Of a DNA stretch of 64,000 nucleotides, positions 10,449 through 22,297 are shown piece by piece. Origin of the DNA: Lyophyllum atratum (Eukaryota > Basidiomycota > Agaricomycetes > Agaricales > Lyophyllaceae); contig JACGCN010000011.1 in assembly GCA_014905825.1 (NCBI GenBank), positions 496,001 through 560,000 of the forward strand. Reading direction: 5' to 3'. Positions within the stretch are counted from its first letter, which is position 1; the number at the start of each line of letters is the position of its first letter. The notes beneath the pieces are model-generated. The model saw only the letters and a program-made list of their open reading frames with translations, was not told the origin of the DNA and did not search any database. A program made the translations under genes and the position numbers.

Positions 10449-10800
10449 ACTACTAGTAGTTCGATGCATGCATTGCTGAGGTTTTGGGGAAAGAACCGGA
10501 GGTTCTTTAGCTCGAAACACCGACCCGAATCTGAAAAAGATAAGGTCCGCGTGAGCTGCGATTGGGCGGGTGGGCCAATCCAGCATCATCAGAATGCGAG
10601 TCTGATGCGTCGAGCGAGTGAGACAGCTGGAAAAAAGGGAGTGGAGGGTGGGTTAAAACGAGACTGAAACGCCGTTTTCAGGCGATGAGTGAGCTACTGC
10701 GTGTGTGGCGAGCACTCCTTTTGCTGCTCGCCACACCGGCTTACTCATCAGGTAAACCCTGTTTTCGGATCACCCTCGTTCCTCGGGTTCTCCGAAAACG
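10449..10800. repeat. Cluster of inverted repeats (hairpins)
   Basis: Five palindromic elements follow each other: a perfect 12-nt palindrome (10449-10460); AAAGAACC/GGTTCTTT with a 3-nt loop (10490-10508); CTGAAACG/CGTTTTCAG with one bulge (10664-10681); a nested hairpin with a perfect 12-bp inner stem (10703-10714 with 10725-10736) and a 12-bp outer stem with two mismatches (10684-10695 with 10738-10749); and GTTTTCGGA/TCCGAAAAC (10761-10769 with 10791-10799) with an inner ACCC/GGGT pair. The cluster lies 135-490 bp past the stop codon of the minus-strand gene ending at 10935. No protein is encoded. Could be a foldback element, a transcript 3'-end structure or a chance cluster. Confidence 0.7.
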
Positions 10801-10934
10801 ACACTTATCACCAGCCTATCACTAGTAGTATAATACTGTATATGACAATACTGTGCGATTACATAGTCGCAGCCCTTGGTACGTACGCAAAAAAAAAAAA
10901 ACTTGTCCGTTTATCCGCATATTTCATAGACGAT

Positions 10935-12205
10935 CTAATCCAAGCTAACCCTCTTCCCTTCCCTCGCACTCCGATCAATAGCATCCAACAACCTCTTATT
11001 CTTCACCGCATCCTCAAGCGTCGCATACCCCCCCTCCTCCCCCCTCGCAAACTCCTCCCACTCCACCTTCACCGCCCCCTCCCCCTCCACCTCCACCTTC
11101 TCCCCATTCACCCACAGCCCCGGATCCCTCACGCCAATAAACGAGCTCTCACCCTCGAGCCGAATCGACCCCTCCTCCCCCTCGATCTCCCACAGGAACT
11201 GCCTGCGCCCCGGCGTCGACTTGTGCCCGGACCGCCAGGTGACGTTCGCGAGGGCGCCGGAGCGCAGCACGCCCATAAATGCGATGTGGTCGGGGGTGCG
11301 GACGGGGACGTCTGTCTCTATGGGCGTCCCCGAGGCGGAGACGATGGTGGTGCTGGGGTACATGATAGTGGAGGTGGCGGAGACGGAGGCGAAGTCGCCC
11401 AGGAGGTGGGTGATGATATCGGTTTGGTGCCCGACGGCGATGGAGAGCAAGGTGGCGCCTAGTGGTATATGTGTGATATTAGACTGCTATTGAGGTAGGC
11501 TGTGGAATGTACGCACCGTTGGCTGGATCAAGCGAATATCGATTATGCTCGTTGACCTGCGGTCCCCAGATTCCGAACTCCCTGGGTATCAAAGAATTCT
11601 GTGCACGGCGTAAATCAGGAAGATGGGCAGATGCGTAGGACGATTAGGACGCACGATAGTCGTAGAGAGCACCTTGCCAATCTTCCCGCTATCAATCAAT
11701 TCCTTCACCTTGAACAACCAAAAACACCATGATCAGCTCAAAGTGACGATTACGAGACCCGACGGGACAGACACACCCTGCGCACGACAGGCGAATGCCT
11801 ACCCTGCAACCCAACCGCCGCTCTCACACCCTTCTCCCTCGCCTTCTCAGCCAGCTCCACCGTCTCCTCCAAACTCGCGCCCGCAGGCCACTCCACGAAC
11901 ACGTCCTTCCGGGCCTCGAGCACCGGAATCACAGCATCCCTATGCGCGGGTGTGCGCACGCTCACGACGACGAGGTCGACGTCGGGGTCCCCTGCGATGT
12001 GGGCGGTGGAGCCGTGGAAGGGCTTGACGGTGTGTCCGACTTCGGCGGTGTACTTGGCGGCGGAGGCGGAGGCGGAGGCTTCGGAGGTGGTGGAGAGGGC
12101 GGTGAGCTTGAAGGCGGGGGTGGAGAGGAGAGGGGGGGCGAGGGAGGTGGAGGCCCAGCCGGTGGAGGAGAGACCGACGAAGCCGACGCGGATGGGGGGT
12201 GTCAT
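10935..12205 (-). CDS. Gal80/Gfo-Idh-MocA-like NAD(P)-binding oxidoreductase, copy 3
   Basis: Four exons (11777-12205, 11655-11708, 11517-11598, 10935-11458) sum to 1089 nt and 362 residues. The Rossmann loop reads IRVGFVGLSSTGWASTSLAP; VDLVVVSVRTPAHRDAVIPV, KDVFVEWPAGAS and GLQGRHSPVVRR follow, and the C-terminal domain contains LLSIAVGHQTD and WEEFARGEEGG. Paralogous to copy 1 with matching first two introns, but it has a third intron (11459-11516) inside the region that is one exon in copy 1. All motifs are intact. As in copy 1, substrate and catalytic ability are unknown. A TATA-like ttataaat lies about 85-90 bases upstream of the start. Confidence 0.9.
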
Positions 12206-13587
12206 TATGTTCTGGTGCTGATAGTGAGGTTAGACGAGTTCCTCTGGGTGTGCGCAGTATCTCGGCGGTTTTATGAGCGTCTGGGGAGGATTATAAATAC
12301 ATCCTTGAGACTATATCAGAAAACATTCCCCTTTTGTGTTGCTTGCTTAGTATGCCAGATGACGAAGCCTTGCATGCGCTGGCTGTATTCAAGAGATGGC
12401 GTTGTTGCGCCATCGCTCATATGTCGAAGATATGCCGCCCGTGGGTGATATCACTATCACTATCACTATGCTTGTGTCGCTCCGAGTTCTGCGTAGAAGG
12501 TGTACTCGTTCTTTGGTTCGCAGGTTTTCCAGGAGAGCCTTTCGCACAGGTGGTTGCTAATGAACAGAAACGGGCTCGAAGGAGTGGGAAACATTGGCAA
12601 GTGGGACTTGGTGGTGGGAGTCCTTGCGTCTTCCATGAAACCCGGGCGGCCGGGCCGTACTCTATCACGGGTGTTGCCGAGGCAATCATACTGGTCTACG
12701 ACTCTATGTCGGTTTCCTCAAGGTTTCCTATGTTTTCACTTGATATCTAGGTCTGTCACGTCATGAATAATTTCGTCGGCACTAGGAATCGACTAGGAAT
12801 GACCTGCTCGAAGCCCTGCCAACCCCATCATTGATATCACGACAATCTCGCAGTCGACTACGTGTACGGGAGGCGCCCGGAATATTCAAATGATATTGTC
12901 AGTACGACGACAAGACAGATACACGAGTGGGGCAAGATCAGCGCTCAGCTCGATGGTGTAGCGCCCAAGATGAGTTTCTCATGTGTTTTCGTCCCCCTGC
13001 TGGGCTTTACATTTGTCTGTATGGAGTGGCTTGATGATGGGACACGAGGCTGATACAATGACAATGCCCCGGTGTCGTTGGTGCGGCTTTACTAGTATAG
13101 CTTTGCGCTCGAGTTCCGCGCCCAGCACCTTGATGGTGTACCCAATGTGCAATGAGCATCTTTCGTACACTGCATTCAGTACCACAACACGTGTAGGCCG
13201 CATGAGGCCGCATGTCTCGTCCTCAACACCCCAAAACACCCTTCTCGTTCCTTGAATTTGACAGACAATTCTTGTCAAAACACCGAGACTGACTGGGCAG
13301 AAGCGCCTCCTTATGCGTCCTGTGACCCTCCCGCAAAACACACGGAAATAATCTTCTCGTTATCGAGGGTTCTCCACAAAGATCCTACGCTCGTACTTAA
13401 GAAGAGCAACTACATTATACATTGCCCCCCATACCGTACCCGTAACCAGTAGCAGGATACATAAAACCGCTCCATACCTCCCCTAAAAAACGAGTCATTA
13501 TCTTAAAACGCCTGATATACACCCTCCCGATCGATCATTTTTTGTTTGCGCGAAGCACTGACTCTGAGGAGCCCCACTCAGACTGGC
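12206..13587. other. Long intergenic region between divergent genes
   Basis: No supportable gene. Short overlapping frames (12334-12750 plus, 12979-13341 minus) show no family pattern. It contains the upstream regions of the minus-strand oxidoreductase and of the plus-strand transcription factor. A weak match to the repeated oxidoreductase upstream segment occurs at about 12356-12390 (ccagatgacgaagcc). Confidence 0.5.
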
Positions 13588-16500
13588 ATGAAGGCCGACA
13601 CGGCGAAAAGAACGTCCACGAGCACCGCCCGCGGACGGGGCACCTACGCCGCGCAGGCCTGCAGCATCTGCAGGGGAAAGTAAGCAATGTGCTGATGGCG
13701 CTCGCTAAACATGATGGGCTAATGTTGGATGACTACCCTCATCTCCTTCCCCTAGGAAGACCAAGTGCGATGGCGCCAAACCCATCTGCGGGCCGTGTGC
13801 GTCTACGGGTCGGCAGGACGAGGTAGCTAAGACGTCTCATATCTGCTGTTGGTGGTTCGGGGTCGCTGATGGGGTTTTCGTTGACAGTGTTCGTGGGGGA
13901 GGGAGAGCGGCCGGAAGCCACGCACGGAGGCCCACTTCGAGGCGATGCGTAAACGCGCGGATGCGCTTGAGGAGTACGTGAACCTCCTCGAGTCTGTACT
14001 CGAGAAGTGCCGACGGGAGCACGGGGGTGTGTCGGACAATGGGCAATCGTACCTGCAGTTCAGGCCCAGGGACGCAGACGGCATGATCATGCCTGACGAG
14101 TTTGATATCGACGGCTACGACAATGACGACCCCGGTAACGAGGATCAGGCCTTCACCCAGGAGCTGTGTCTGCCGACGAGGAATCTCAAAGTGCGTTCTT
14201 TCGTTTCATACTCATGCCCATACGCGTTACTAAGGTGTTTATATAGCTCGAGGAGGGTAATCTTCTCCTTCATGGCAACACTGCTGTATTCCGCTTCGCA
14301 CCCGAACCCCGATTACCCCAACTCGTCTCCCGCTTCCCCCTCAACTCCCAAGCCCCTCGGTACGTCCTCCTAGTCGATGGGCTCGACCAGCAAAACTACA
14401 ACCTCGACTTCGACTGGTCCCGTTTCCTCCCCCCCTCCGTCCCCCTCGACCGCACGGAGCACGACAAGTAAGCCCCCCCCCTCCTTCTCCCCCTCCTTCC
14501 CTCACTCACCACCCCATTACTTAGACTCCTCGACCTCCTATTCAAGTTCTTCGCCTCCTGGTGTCTGCGCATCGTCCCCGACCTCTTCCTCCGCGACATG
14601 CACCAGGCCCTCAGCACCCCCCGCTCCCAGACCACGCCGAAGACCACACACTACTCGCCCATGCTCCACAACGCGCTCGTTGCGGTGGCCACGGCCTTCT
14701 CGGACGACCCGCGAATCCGCGACCTCAAGTCGCGCCAGGCGTTCGCTCAGAACGCGAAGGACTATATCGAGCCGGAGTGCCAGCAGCCTAATATTAGCGT
14801 GGTGCATGCGTTGTCTGTGCTTGGGAGTTTTCATTCGGGGTTGGGGGAGCAGACGCTGGGGTATTTGTATTTTGGTGCGTTGCCGGTCGTTTTCGTGGTG
14901 TTGGCCTGGACTAGTACTGAACTTGGTGTGGGTTTGTGCAGGGATGAGTGCGAGGATAAGCCAGGCGTGTGAGTGTCCTTTTCCTTTTCCTATTTACTCT
15001 AGAGTGGGGATGCGGTACTGATGGGATGGATCACGGCACAGTGGGGCTCAGCATCGATTGCTCGGCCTGGGTGAAGTCGGGGCTCATCAGCGAGCACGAC
15101 ATGTTCGACCGCAACTGGGCGCACTGGACCATCTTTACCCAGGTACACACACCCTCCTCTCCCCTGCCTAACGCCGAGTTCGTTACTCATAAAGCACCCC
15201 GCGTACTTTAGGATGTGTGTTGGTCGTTGTACGTCGGACGCGATTTCAGTATACCCGCGACGTCCGACACGAAACGGATACCCATTCCCTTTGTGGATGC
15301 GGAGTTTGACTCGGTGCAGTGGTATTACCCGCCGTCGGGTATACCGCCTCAGCCGAATTTCCTCTCGACGACGTTCGCGGCGTCGTGCGAGCTGTTGATG
15401 ATTGCTAGGCGTATCATGGACGTCGTGTGAGTGGTTTGATTTGGCCTTTTGCCGGGACACGCTGAGCTTCTTTACTATCAGTAACGGTCTCAACAATGCG
15501 AGTGTGAGGCATGAGGTCAATGACGAGCTCATCAGCAACATCGAGTACGCCTTTGTCCCTTTTTTTTCCAAAAGATTCAGACCTCACTCAAGTCTCTACT
15601 CCACAGCCTCAAACTCAACACTTGGAAGAGCAACCTCTCCTCCGACCTCGATATCACCCTCAAATCCCGTCCCACCGCCACCCCCCACCGGCTCATGATG
15701 CACTGCACATACTGGTGGTTCTTCATCCTCCTCCACCGTCCTTTCTACCATCGAAAGCACCGCCCCACCGACCGTGACATCGATCACGTCAAGGTACGTC
15801 TCTCCCCATCGCTCACAACACCCCTCCCTGATCATTGACATCCTTGAATAAACCAGCTCTGCAAACGCGCAGCCGAAAACATCGTCGAGCTCCTCGGCAC
15901 CTGGCGCTCCCTCTACACCCTCCGCTTCACCCCCATCACCCTCGTCCAAACCGCCTTCTCCGCCGGCACCATCTACCTCCTCACCGCCGTCCAAGCCGCC
16001 ACCGGCCTCCGCGTCGCCCAGGAGTCCCTCAAGCACGCCCTCGCCCAAGCCCAGCTATGCGTGCAGTACCTCCTCGAGATCGGCAAGTCCTGGCAGTGCG
16101 CGACCAATATCGGGGAGATCCTGAGGCGGCTCCTCCAGGAGCAGCTGAAGCCACTCCTTGACCGAAGGGCGATCGCTGAGCAGAGGGTGGGCCAGCCCCA
16201 TGGAGGGGGGATGTCGCTCTCGCCGGGACCCATGTCGCGCCGCCGCCGGTCCCCGTCCCAGCGCCGCTCCTCGTCGCGGAAGGACGAGGTGCGTGCGCGG
16301 GGTAGGCCGATGGTAGCTGCGTATCATGCGAACCTCGCCCTGGGGCCCTCGTCGTCGGGGGAGTCGTCGCCGTCGAGCCACCGCAGCCCTATTCCGTCGT
16401 CGGAGTCGTATGCGCAGCAGCGACATGGGCAGTCGCAGTCCCACCCGCAGTCGCCGGCGTTCTCGATGCAGCCGTTGCGCTCGAGCTCGAACCCGGGGAC

Positions 16501-17080
16501 GCAGAGCCAGATGCAGATGCAGCAGGGTAGGGTGTTTGGTCGGGCGTGGGGGATGGAGTACTCCTCCCCTGCGAGTCCTGCGACGGAGGAGGCGGTGTCG
16601 TCTTCGTTTTATCACTTCAGTGGCGGTGCGGGTGCGGGTGCTAGAGGAAGTGCGAGTGGGAGTGTGGGTGGCAGTGGGGGCGGAGGCGGGGGTGGTTTGG
16701 GCATGGGCATGATGGATTTGGACCTCGGCACGCTAGGGAGTGGCGTCCATAACAACTCTGGATTGGGTAGCGGGGCCGGCGCGAGTTCAAGTTCGGGTGC
16801 CGGGACGGGTATGGGAATGGGAATGGGTTCAGGTTCTAGTTCGAATCCAGGGATGGACCCATCGAGCTTCCTGGCGATGCTCGGCGGAGAACCGCTCTCC
16901 GATACGCCGTTCCTGCCGACGTTCGATTCGTACTCTCCGCCGGGGCTGGATGGCGGACCGTATTCTCCGCAGAGCGTGCAGATGTCGGGGTCGGGGGCGG
17001 ATGGATATGGAGGTGCACAGGGGATACCGGATTCGGAAATGGCGATTTTGACGCAGTTTTGGGATCAAAACTTCGCGTGA
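13588..17080 (+). CDS. Zn2Cys6 fungal transcription factor with fungal_trans domain
   Basis: A nuclear regulator. The zinc cluster is split over the first three exons (13588-13679, 13756-13822, 13888-14190): ACSICRGKKTKC, DGAKPICGPC and then C-S-W, giving C-x2-C-x6-C-x6-C-x2-C-x8-C. A coiled-coil dimerisation segment follows (ADALEEYVNLLESVLEKCRR). The middle homology region (fungal_trans, PF04082-like) covers several exons, including LPQLVSRFPL, LLDLLFKFFASWCLRIVPDL, SVLGSFHSGLGEQTLGYLYF, IPIPFVDAEFDSVQWYYP and MMHCTYWWFFILLHRPFY. The C-terminal 270 residues are Ser/Gly/Met-rich and probably an activation region, ending QFWDQNFA. About nine introns. The architecture resembles the nirA/nit-4-like group, but the target pathway cannot be read from sequence. 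Confidence 0.92.
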
Positions 17081-17695
17081 GATGAGGGGGCGGAGTTGTG
17101 TTTGGAGGGGGGAGGGGAAGACTTAAGTTATGTGCGGTTGTGCTGCTTTTATCAAGTATGTCTCGTAGATTGATTGCGAGCGAAGCGAGCAATCGTCTCT
17201 AAGGGCTGAACAGAGGGACAAACAAATACAAATTCCGTTTTCGCAAAAGCCACTGAAACTTGTCTCGAGGTGTATATCGTCGAAAGCGCATTCAATTTTG
17301 ATGCTTTCCACCTGGAACTTGGCTATGTCATTGTTCTTCTGTATGGCTATCGATATGTGTAAAAAAATCTAATGATATCACCCGACATTATCGAGTACAT
17401 ACTTAGCCTTGCGCAAATGATTCGGATTGCGTAGCGAGCTTTCTCCCGCAGGACGGCGGATCCATATTGTACCCTATGTCGCGTTTGCTGTCTTCGCATG
17501 TAGTAGGATTGACCATCTAATATTCCCGAGTCAAACCCCGGGCTCGTCGCTTGTCATGTCGATTCAGTGCGCAGAGGTCCACCAAGTCGATCTGTCCATT
17601 CAGCTCTCAATGGGCTAGAAATACATATAATACAGTACCACAATAAGCGTCCAATACAGTAAAGCGAATCAAAGCAAAGTAAAAGATTCTCCTCC
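17081..17695. other. 3' flank between convergent genes
   Basis: The AT-rich stretch following the transcription factor stop, with poly-pyrimidine and aaaaaa tracts, is consistent with two facing 3' ends. No coding frame is supported. Confidence 0.5.
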
Positions 17696-18306
17696 TCAGC
17701 CGAAGTATGGAAGGTTCGACGGCAAACGCAGGTGCAGGTCCGTGAAGATTCTGTATATCGCGTGCGAAGACACTCCACAGTCGACAAGGTACTCTGGCTG
17801 CACACCCCATCCCAGCAGATCGAGAACGATGTTCTTGGCGAGATCGAGCTCTTCTGGTGACACTGGAGTCCAGTCAGAGTCAGTGTGCATTGGGTTCTGG
17901 ACAGAGCGACGTGGTGCATACATGCACTGGGCGCCTTGGGGTCAGGCGCAGAAGCTGGTGTTTCTGATTCCTGCGTGCGTGCTTCTGGATATGAAGCTGG
18001 AGGTTTTGTCTCCTCGACCACAGCTGGAATGGATGACGACCTTGGATCTTCAAACGCAGGATTTGAAGGCACCGGTGGCGTCTTTGGACCCGTCTCCGCG
18101 CTCGATGCTGCCTCAACAGCGTCATCAGCTTCCATCGCAGCTCCCCCGGCGTCCTCCAGTTTCGCCTCGTCCGTGATCTCCCCGTCCTCTAAATCAAATC
18201 CCGAGCTATGCTCAGCCCTGTGCTCAGGGAGCATGGGGGTAGTTTCGTGCTTTCCCGCAAGGAGAGAGGTTGCGGTCGGAGGAAGAGAACGACGGGCGCG
18301 TGCCAT
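17696..18306 (-). CDS. Small conserved fungal protein with LLGWGV-x-P-EYLV motif
   Basis: Not assigned to a named family. Two exons (17928-18306 and 17696-17862) joined by a 65-nt intron sum to 546 nt, 181 residues. The N-terminus MARARRSLPPTATS and the following 110 residues are disordered and acidic (DLEDGEITDEAKLED). The last 50 residues form a compact helical block with LDLAKNIVLDLLGWGVQPEY, LVDCGVS and HLRLPSNLP, of a kind I have met in other basidiomycete hypothetical proteins. Without the intron the frame switches and the conserved block is lost, which supports the splice. The motif probably mediates protein binding, but that is a guess. Confidence 0.75.
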
Positions 18307-18857
18307 GCATATGTACGTCGTGTAGCAAGTGCTTCTCACTGTCAGGACCAAGTTGCACGGGAACTTCAACTTGAGGTTGGCACTGGCAGACTCCAGAGCC
18401 AAGTAGCACGTGTCAGAATTACATTACCATGTGACTAAGTTCAACGCGTCGCGTCGCGATCCCGGCCTCTCATCCCTGGTCACTCCGTCAATTACCTCTA
18501 AGACTCAAAACAATCCTTCAAAGGCAGGATTTACGAGGTGTATAGCAATAAGTACTCCAAACTCTAAATAGATAAGCATAAGAGAAGACAATAAAGAAGC
18601 GATGCAGCTTTACCATCCGTCTTAAGCAAAGAGCGAGAAACAGTAGACACTTACTCACATCGATTTTGAACCGATTTTTTCTAGGGGGCAGTAGTATTGA
18701 AGCTCTGATACAGAAAGGAAGAGTAGAGGTCGCAGAGAGCAATCAAGAGGAGTTCCTAACTGGAAATTAATGGAATAATTGAATACACACTTGGATTCTG
18801 GAGACTAATTAATATGTAGCAGACTACGTTATGGTCTCTAATATGAGCATAGAATCT
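18307..18857. other. Intergenic region carrying the left end of the F-box duplication
   Basis: From about 18520 the DNA resembles 20360-20690 (for example the shared ctaactggaaa and ggaataattgaataca words), so the tandem repeat unit begins before the coding region. Nothing else is visible. Confidence 0.5.
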
Positions 18858-20243
18858 TTATATGGGTGGAAGTGAAACAGTTCTCTCGAAGGCAAAACAG
18901 ACGAATAGGTAACGGCGAGAGTGTAACTTTGGCATCACTTCTCTGAAGAAGCTTGCACGGTCCAGGTCGAAATTAGCGAGTACATGGAGGACGACCCGCC
19001 GCAGGTGTATCCTGTATCGCTCCGTCGTCAACAGGTCGTCAATACAACGCCAAGTATCCTTCGCATCTGGTCGCATCATGGTTTGAGAAATCCTAAGACC
19101 GACCTCCTGGAGAGAATTTACTACCGGAACCGAATATAGTACACTGAGGATGTTGCGGAGCGAGGAGCATCTAAGCGAGAAGAATATATTTTGTAAGCTG
19201 TGTAGGTCACACAGGTCCAAGACTTGGAAAGAAGCTAGAAGACCGAGCTGTTAGTACAATACGAGCTGATCATGCAGCATTGAATTATAATTACATGGGT
19301 GGACATCGAGACGAAGGCCTTTCAAGGTCGGTGCACAAGTTTTCAATACTACTTGGCAGCTCCCTAGGTCGGCATTATCTCTGACATTTGATTGCTTGTA
19401 GTATGCAAGTCTTGATAAAGATAGTAAAGACGATGGATCCGAAAGGGCGTGTTGAAGTTGTCGGCAAGTGTTAGGGTCGCCCACGTTGAGGGAATAGAGG
19501 AACCCGTGGCGCAACAGTGGTGGCTGTGACGGCGGGGAGATCTGGAACGCGTTCCATTCAAAGTCTGATTCGGTAAGGGCTTGTAAATCGAGCGTTTTGA
19601 GCTGGGGACAATACCGGAGTGCATTAATTGGGAAGCCTCGGATGTAATGGATAGAGAGGTCATGGATTGTCGGCAATTGCAGCAACTGCAGGATACCGTT
19701 CCTCAATGTTTCCGGAAGAAGTCTCCATTCCCATTGTCGATGATTGACTTCCACAAGCGCTGGACTTCCGAGCACCATATTTACACGGCGTAAATGAGGT
19801 ATTTGGCGTATTACGCTTGGCAACCACGGGATCTTTTCGTCCCTTCGGTTCGAGTTCACTTTGAGGAGGAGGCACTCTACGTGCAATGCGAGGTGAGGGT
19901 TGGATAGCAAGAAATGTTGTAGGCGGTCATGATAAAACTCGGCCTTCGTGGATAGGCTAATGGTGAGTTGTCGAAATATGAATTTCTGTGCGGTACCACA
20001 GAAGGATGAGGACACGATACTGCATCTTTTCAGCGAAGCTCGGTCGTCTGCAAGCTCGCCAATGACGCTATCGATGATTTCCTGAGGAAGTTGCAACATG
20101 TGTACCATTGGATCAGCGCGTTCGACTGGTGGTTTGCGTGGTATCAGACGGGTCTCCTGTCGCACACTCGTATGCAGACGGTGTAGTGAAGTGGAAGTGG
20201 TGAGCGTTAGAGGAAAACCAGTGTTCGCGTGGATACGGCCCAT
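18858..20243 (-). CDS. F-box protein, tandem copy 1
   Basis: Probable substrate-recognition subunit of an SCF ubiquitin ligase. Exons 19295-20243 and 18858-19234 sum to 1326 nt (441 residues); the 60-nt intron has a perfect TACTAAC branch point. The F-box region is LQLPQEIIDSVIGELADDRA followed by SIVSSSFCGTAQKFIFRQL. The remainder is leucine-rich without regular repeats (QLLQLPTIHDLSIHYIRGFP, CPQLKTLDLQALTE). The start at 20243 gives a 48-residue leader; the methionine directly before the F-box (MLQLPQEI) is an alternative start and is the only one preserved in copy 2. The neighbouring copies lie in the same orientation 1.83 kb apart. Confidence 0.85.
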
Positions 20244-20689
20244 ATTTGATCGATAACATGATGTTGATGGCCAGTCACGTAGCTATTTTTTGTGACCGCG
20301 TCGCTTGCAATGAATGACTTGAATTATCATCAGAGAAGATATCGTCTTTGAAAAGAAAAGGCCTGTATTTTTGAAAGGTGTGATGGTTACTAACTATCGG
20401 CGACTTGGATACCTTTCGAAAGTGCTAAAACTGGCGAAAGTAGGACTTGTGAATCTTCTGATCGACGGCCACCGATAACAACCTGAGTCCGCCAGCTGGT
20501 CATCAAATCCAATACCTAGGGGGCAGTAATATTGAGACTTTGATACGGACAAGGACTCAGAGGGACGGGTCGCAAAGAGTAATTGAGAGGAATTCCTAAC
20601 TGGAAAATGAGGAATAATTGAATACATACGTGGACACCAAAAACTACATAGCAGAGTAGGTTATGGTCTCTAGTACGAGCAGAAAATCT
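20244..20689. other. Spacer between the two F-box copies
   Basis: About 110 bp upstream of copy 1 followed by the 3' flank of copy 2. The stretch 20515-20645 is homologous to 18680-18790. No coding frame. Confidence 0.5.
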
Positions 20690-21931
20690 TTATACAAGCG
20701 GGAGTGGAATGATTCTCCCGGAGGCAAAACATAGAAACAAGTAACGGCGAGAGTGTAGTTTCGCCATCACCTCTCTCAAAAGGCTTGCACAGGCCAAGTC
20801 GAAATTAAAGGGTACATGGAGGACAACCCGCCGCAGGTGTATGCTGTATCGCTCCGTCGTCAACAGGTCATCAATACGACGCCAAAGTTCCCTCCTACGT
20901 GGTCGGAGGATGATGGTTTGAGAAATCTTGATACCGACCTCCTCGATGGAATTGACTTCCGGAAGCGAATGTAGTACTTTGAGAATGTTCCGGGGCGAGC
21001 CCCTGGTTGAGAGGAGTACATTTTGTAAGCTGTGTAGATCACACAGGTCCAAACCTTGAGAAGAAGCTAGAAGACCGAGCTGTTAGTACAATACGAGCTG
21101 ATCATGAAGCATTAAATTATAAATACACGCGTGTACATCGAGACAAAGGCCTTCCAAGGTCGGTGCACAAGTTTTCAATACTACTTGGCAGATCCCTAGG
21201 TCAGCATTATCTCTGAAATTCGATTGATCGTAGTATCCAAGTCTTGATAAAGACAGTAAAGATGATGTGTCCGAAAGGGCGTGTTGAAGGCGTCGGCAAG
21301 TGTTGATGTCGCCCACCTTGAGGGAATAGAGAAATCCGTAGCGCAACAGTGGTGGATGTGACGGCGAGGAAATATGGATCGTGTCCCATTCCAAGCGTGA
21401 TTCGGCAAGGGCTTTTAAATCGAGCGTTTTGAGCTGGGGACAGTACCGGAGTTCATTTATTGGGAAGCCTCGGATGTAATGGATAGAGAGGTCATGGATT
21501 GTCGGCAATTGCAGCAACTGCAGGATATCGCTCCTCAAGGTTTGCGGAAGATGCGTCCATGACCATTGTCGAAAGTCGACTTCCGCAAGCGCTGCACTTC
21601 CGAGCACTATGTTTATACGGTGTAAAAGAGGTATTTGGCGTAATGCGCTTGGCAAAAAAGGGATGTTTCTGTAACTTGGGTCCGAGTCCACTCTAAGGAG
21701 GAGGTACTCCACGCACAATGCGAGGTGAGGGGTAGATAGCAAGAATTCGTGCGGGCGCTTATGATAAGTTGCGGCCTTCGTGGATAGGTTGATGGTGATT
21801 TCTCGGAATATACATTTCTGTGCGGTACCACAGAAGGACGAGGACACGATGCTACATGCTTGGAGCGTAGCTCGGTCGTCTGCAAGCTCGCCGATGATGC
21901 TATCGATGATCTCCTGAGGAAGTTGCGACAT
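20690..21931 (-). CDS. F-box protein, tandem copy 2
   Basis: Exons 21127-21931 and 20690-21066 sum to 1182 nt (393 residues). The intron is 60 nt and shares the TACTAAC branch point and position with copy 1. The protein starts MSQLPQEIIDSIIGELADDR and follows copy 1 closely to the end (VVLKTCAPTLEGL, HLRRVVLHVPFNFDL, PLPLV). The leader found in copy 1 is not continuous here: an in-frame TGA precedes it, so translation should begin at the F-box itself. All core parts are intact, so both copies may be functional. Confidence 0.83.
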
Positions 21932-22297
21932 GTGTACCGTTGGATCAAGGTGTATGAATGGTTTGGGAGGTGGTATCAGAGGGGTTCCCTGTCGCAAACT
22001 TGCTTTCAGTCGGTATAGTGAAGTTGGAGCGGTGAGCGTTAGAGGAAAACCACTGTGTTTGTGTCACTGTGCATATGCGATCGATAACTTCGTATTGATG
22101 GTTACGTAGCCACTTTTGGGACCGCGTTAGGCGCTGGTGTTGTCGTCATTCATCTGTACCCTCCATGCAAGCCTGGAATCTTAAGGTACAGGTATACGAT
22201 AACAGGTACTGTGGTATCGTTACCCTTCCTAAGTTTATGAAGGAGTCCCTAGTGATATTGTAGCATAACGCACTTGATCAGAAAGGAAGTTGGTTCA

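Noticed and set aside
10889..10901. Run of A bases as a retroposon poly-A tail
   Set aside because: No target-site duplication or element sequence could be seen next to it.
16055..17068. Long minus-strand and alternative plus-strand frames opposite the transcription factor C-terminus
   Set aside because: They mirror the GC-rich, Ser/Gly-coding exon, are Arg-rich and show no family pattern; the plus frame ending at 17080 continues the recognised protein.
17863..17927. Apparent frameshift in the small protein gene at 17.9 kb
   Set aside because: A 65-nt GT-AG intron explains the frame change and the exons sum to a multiple of three.
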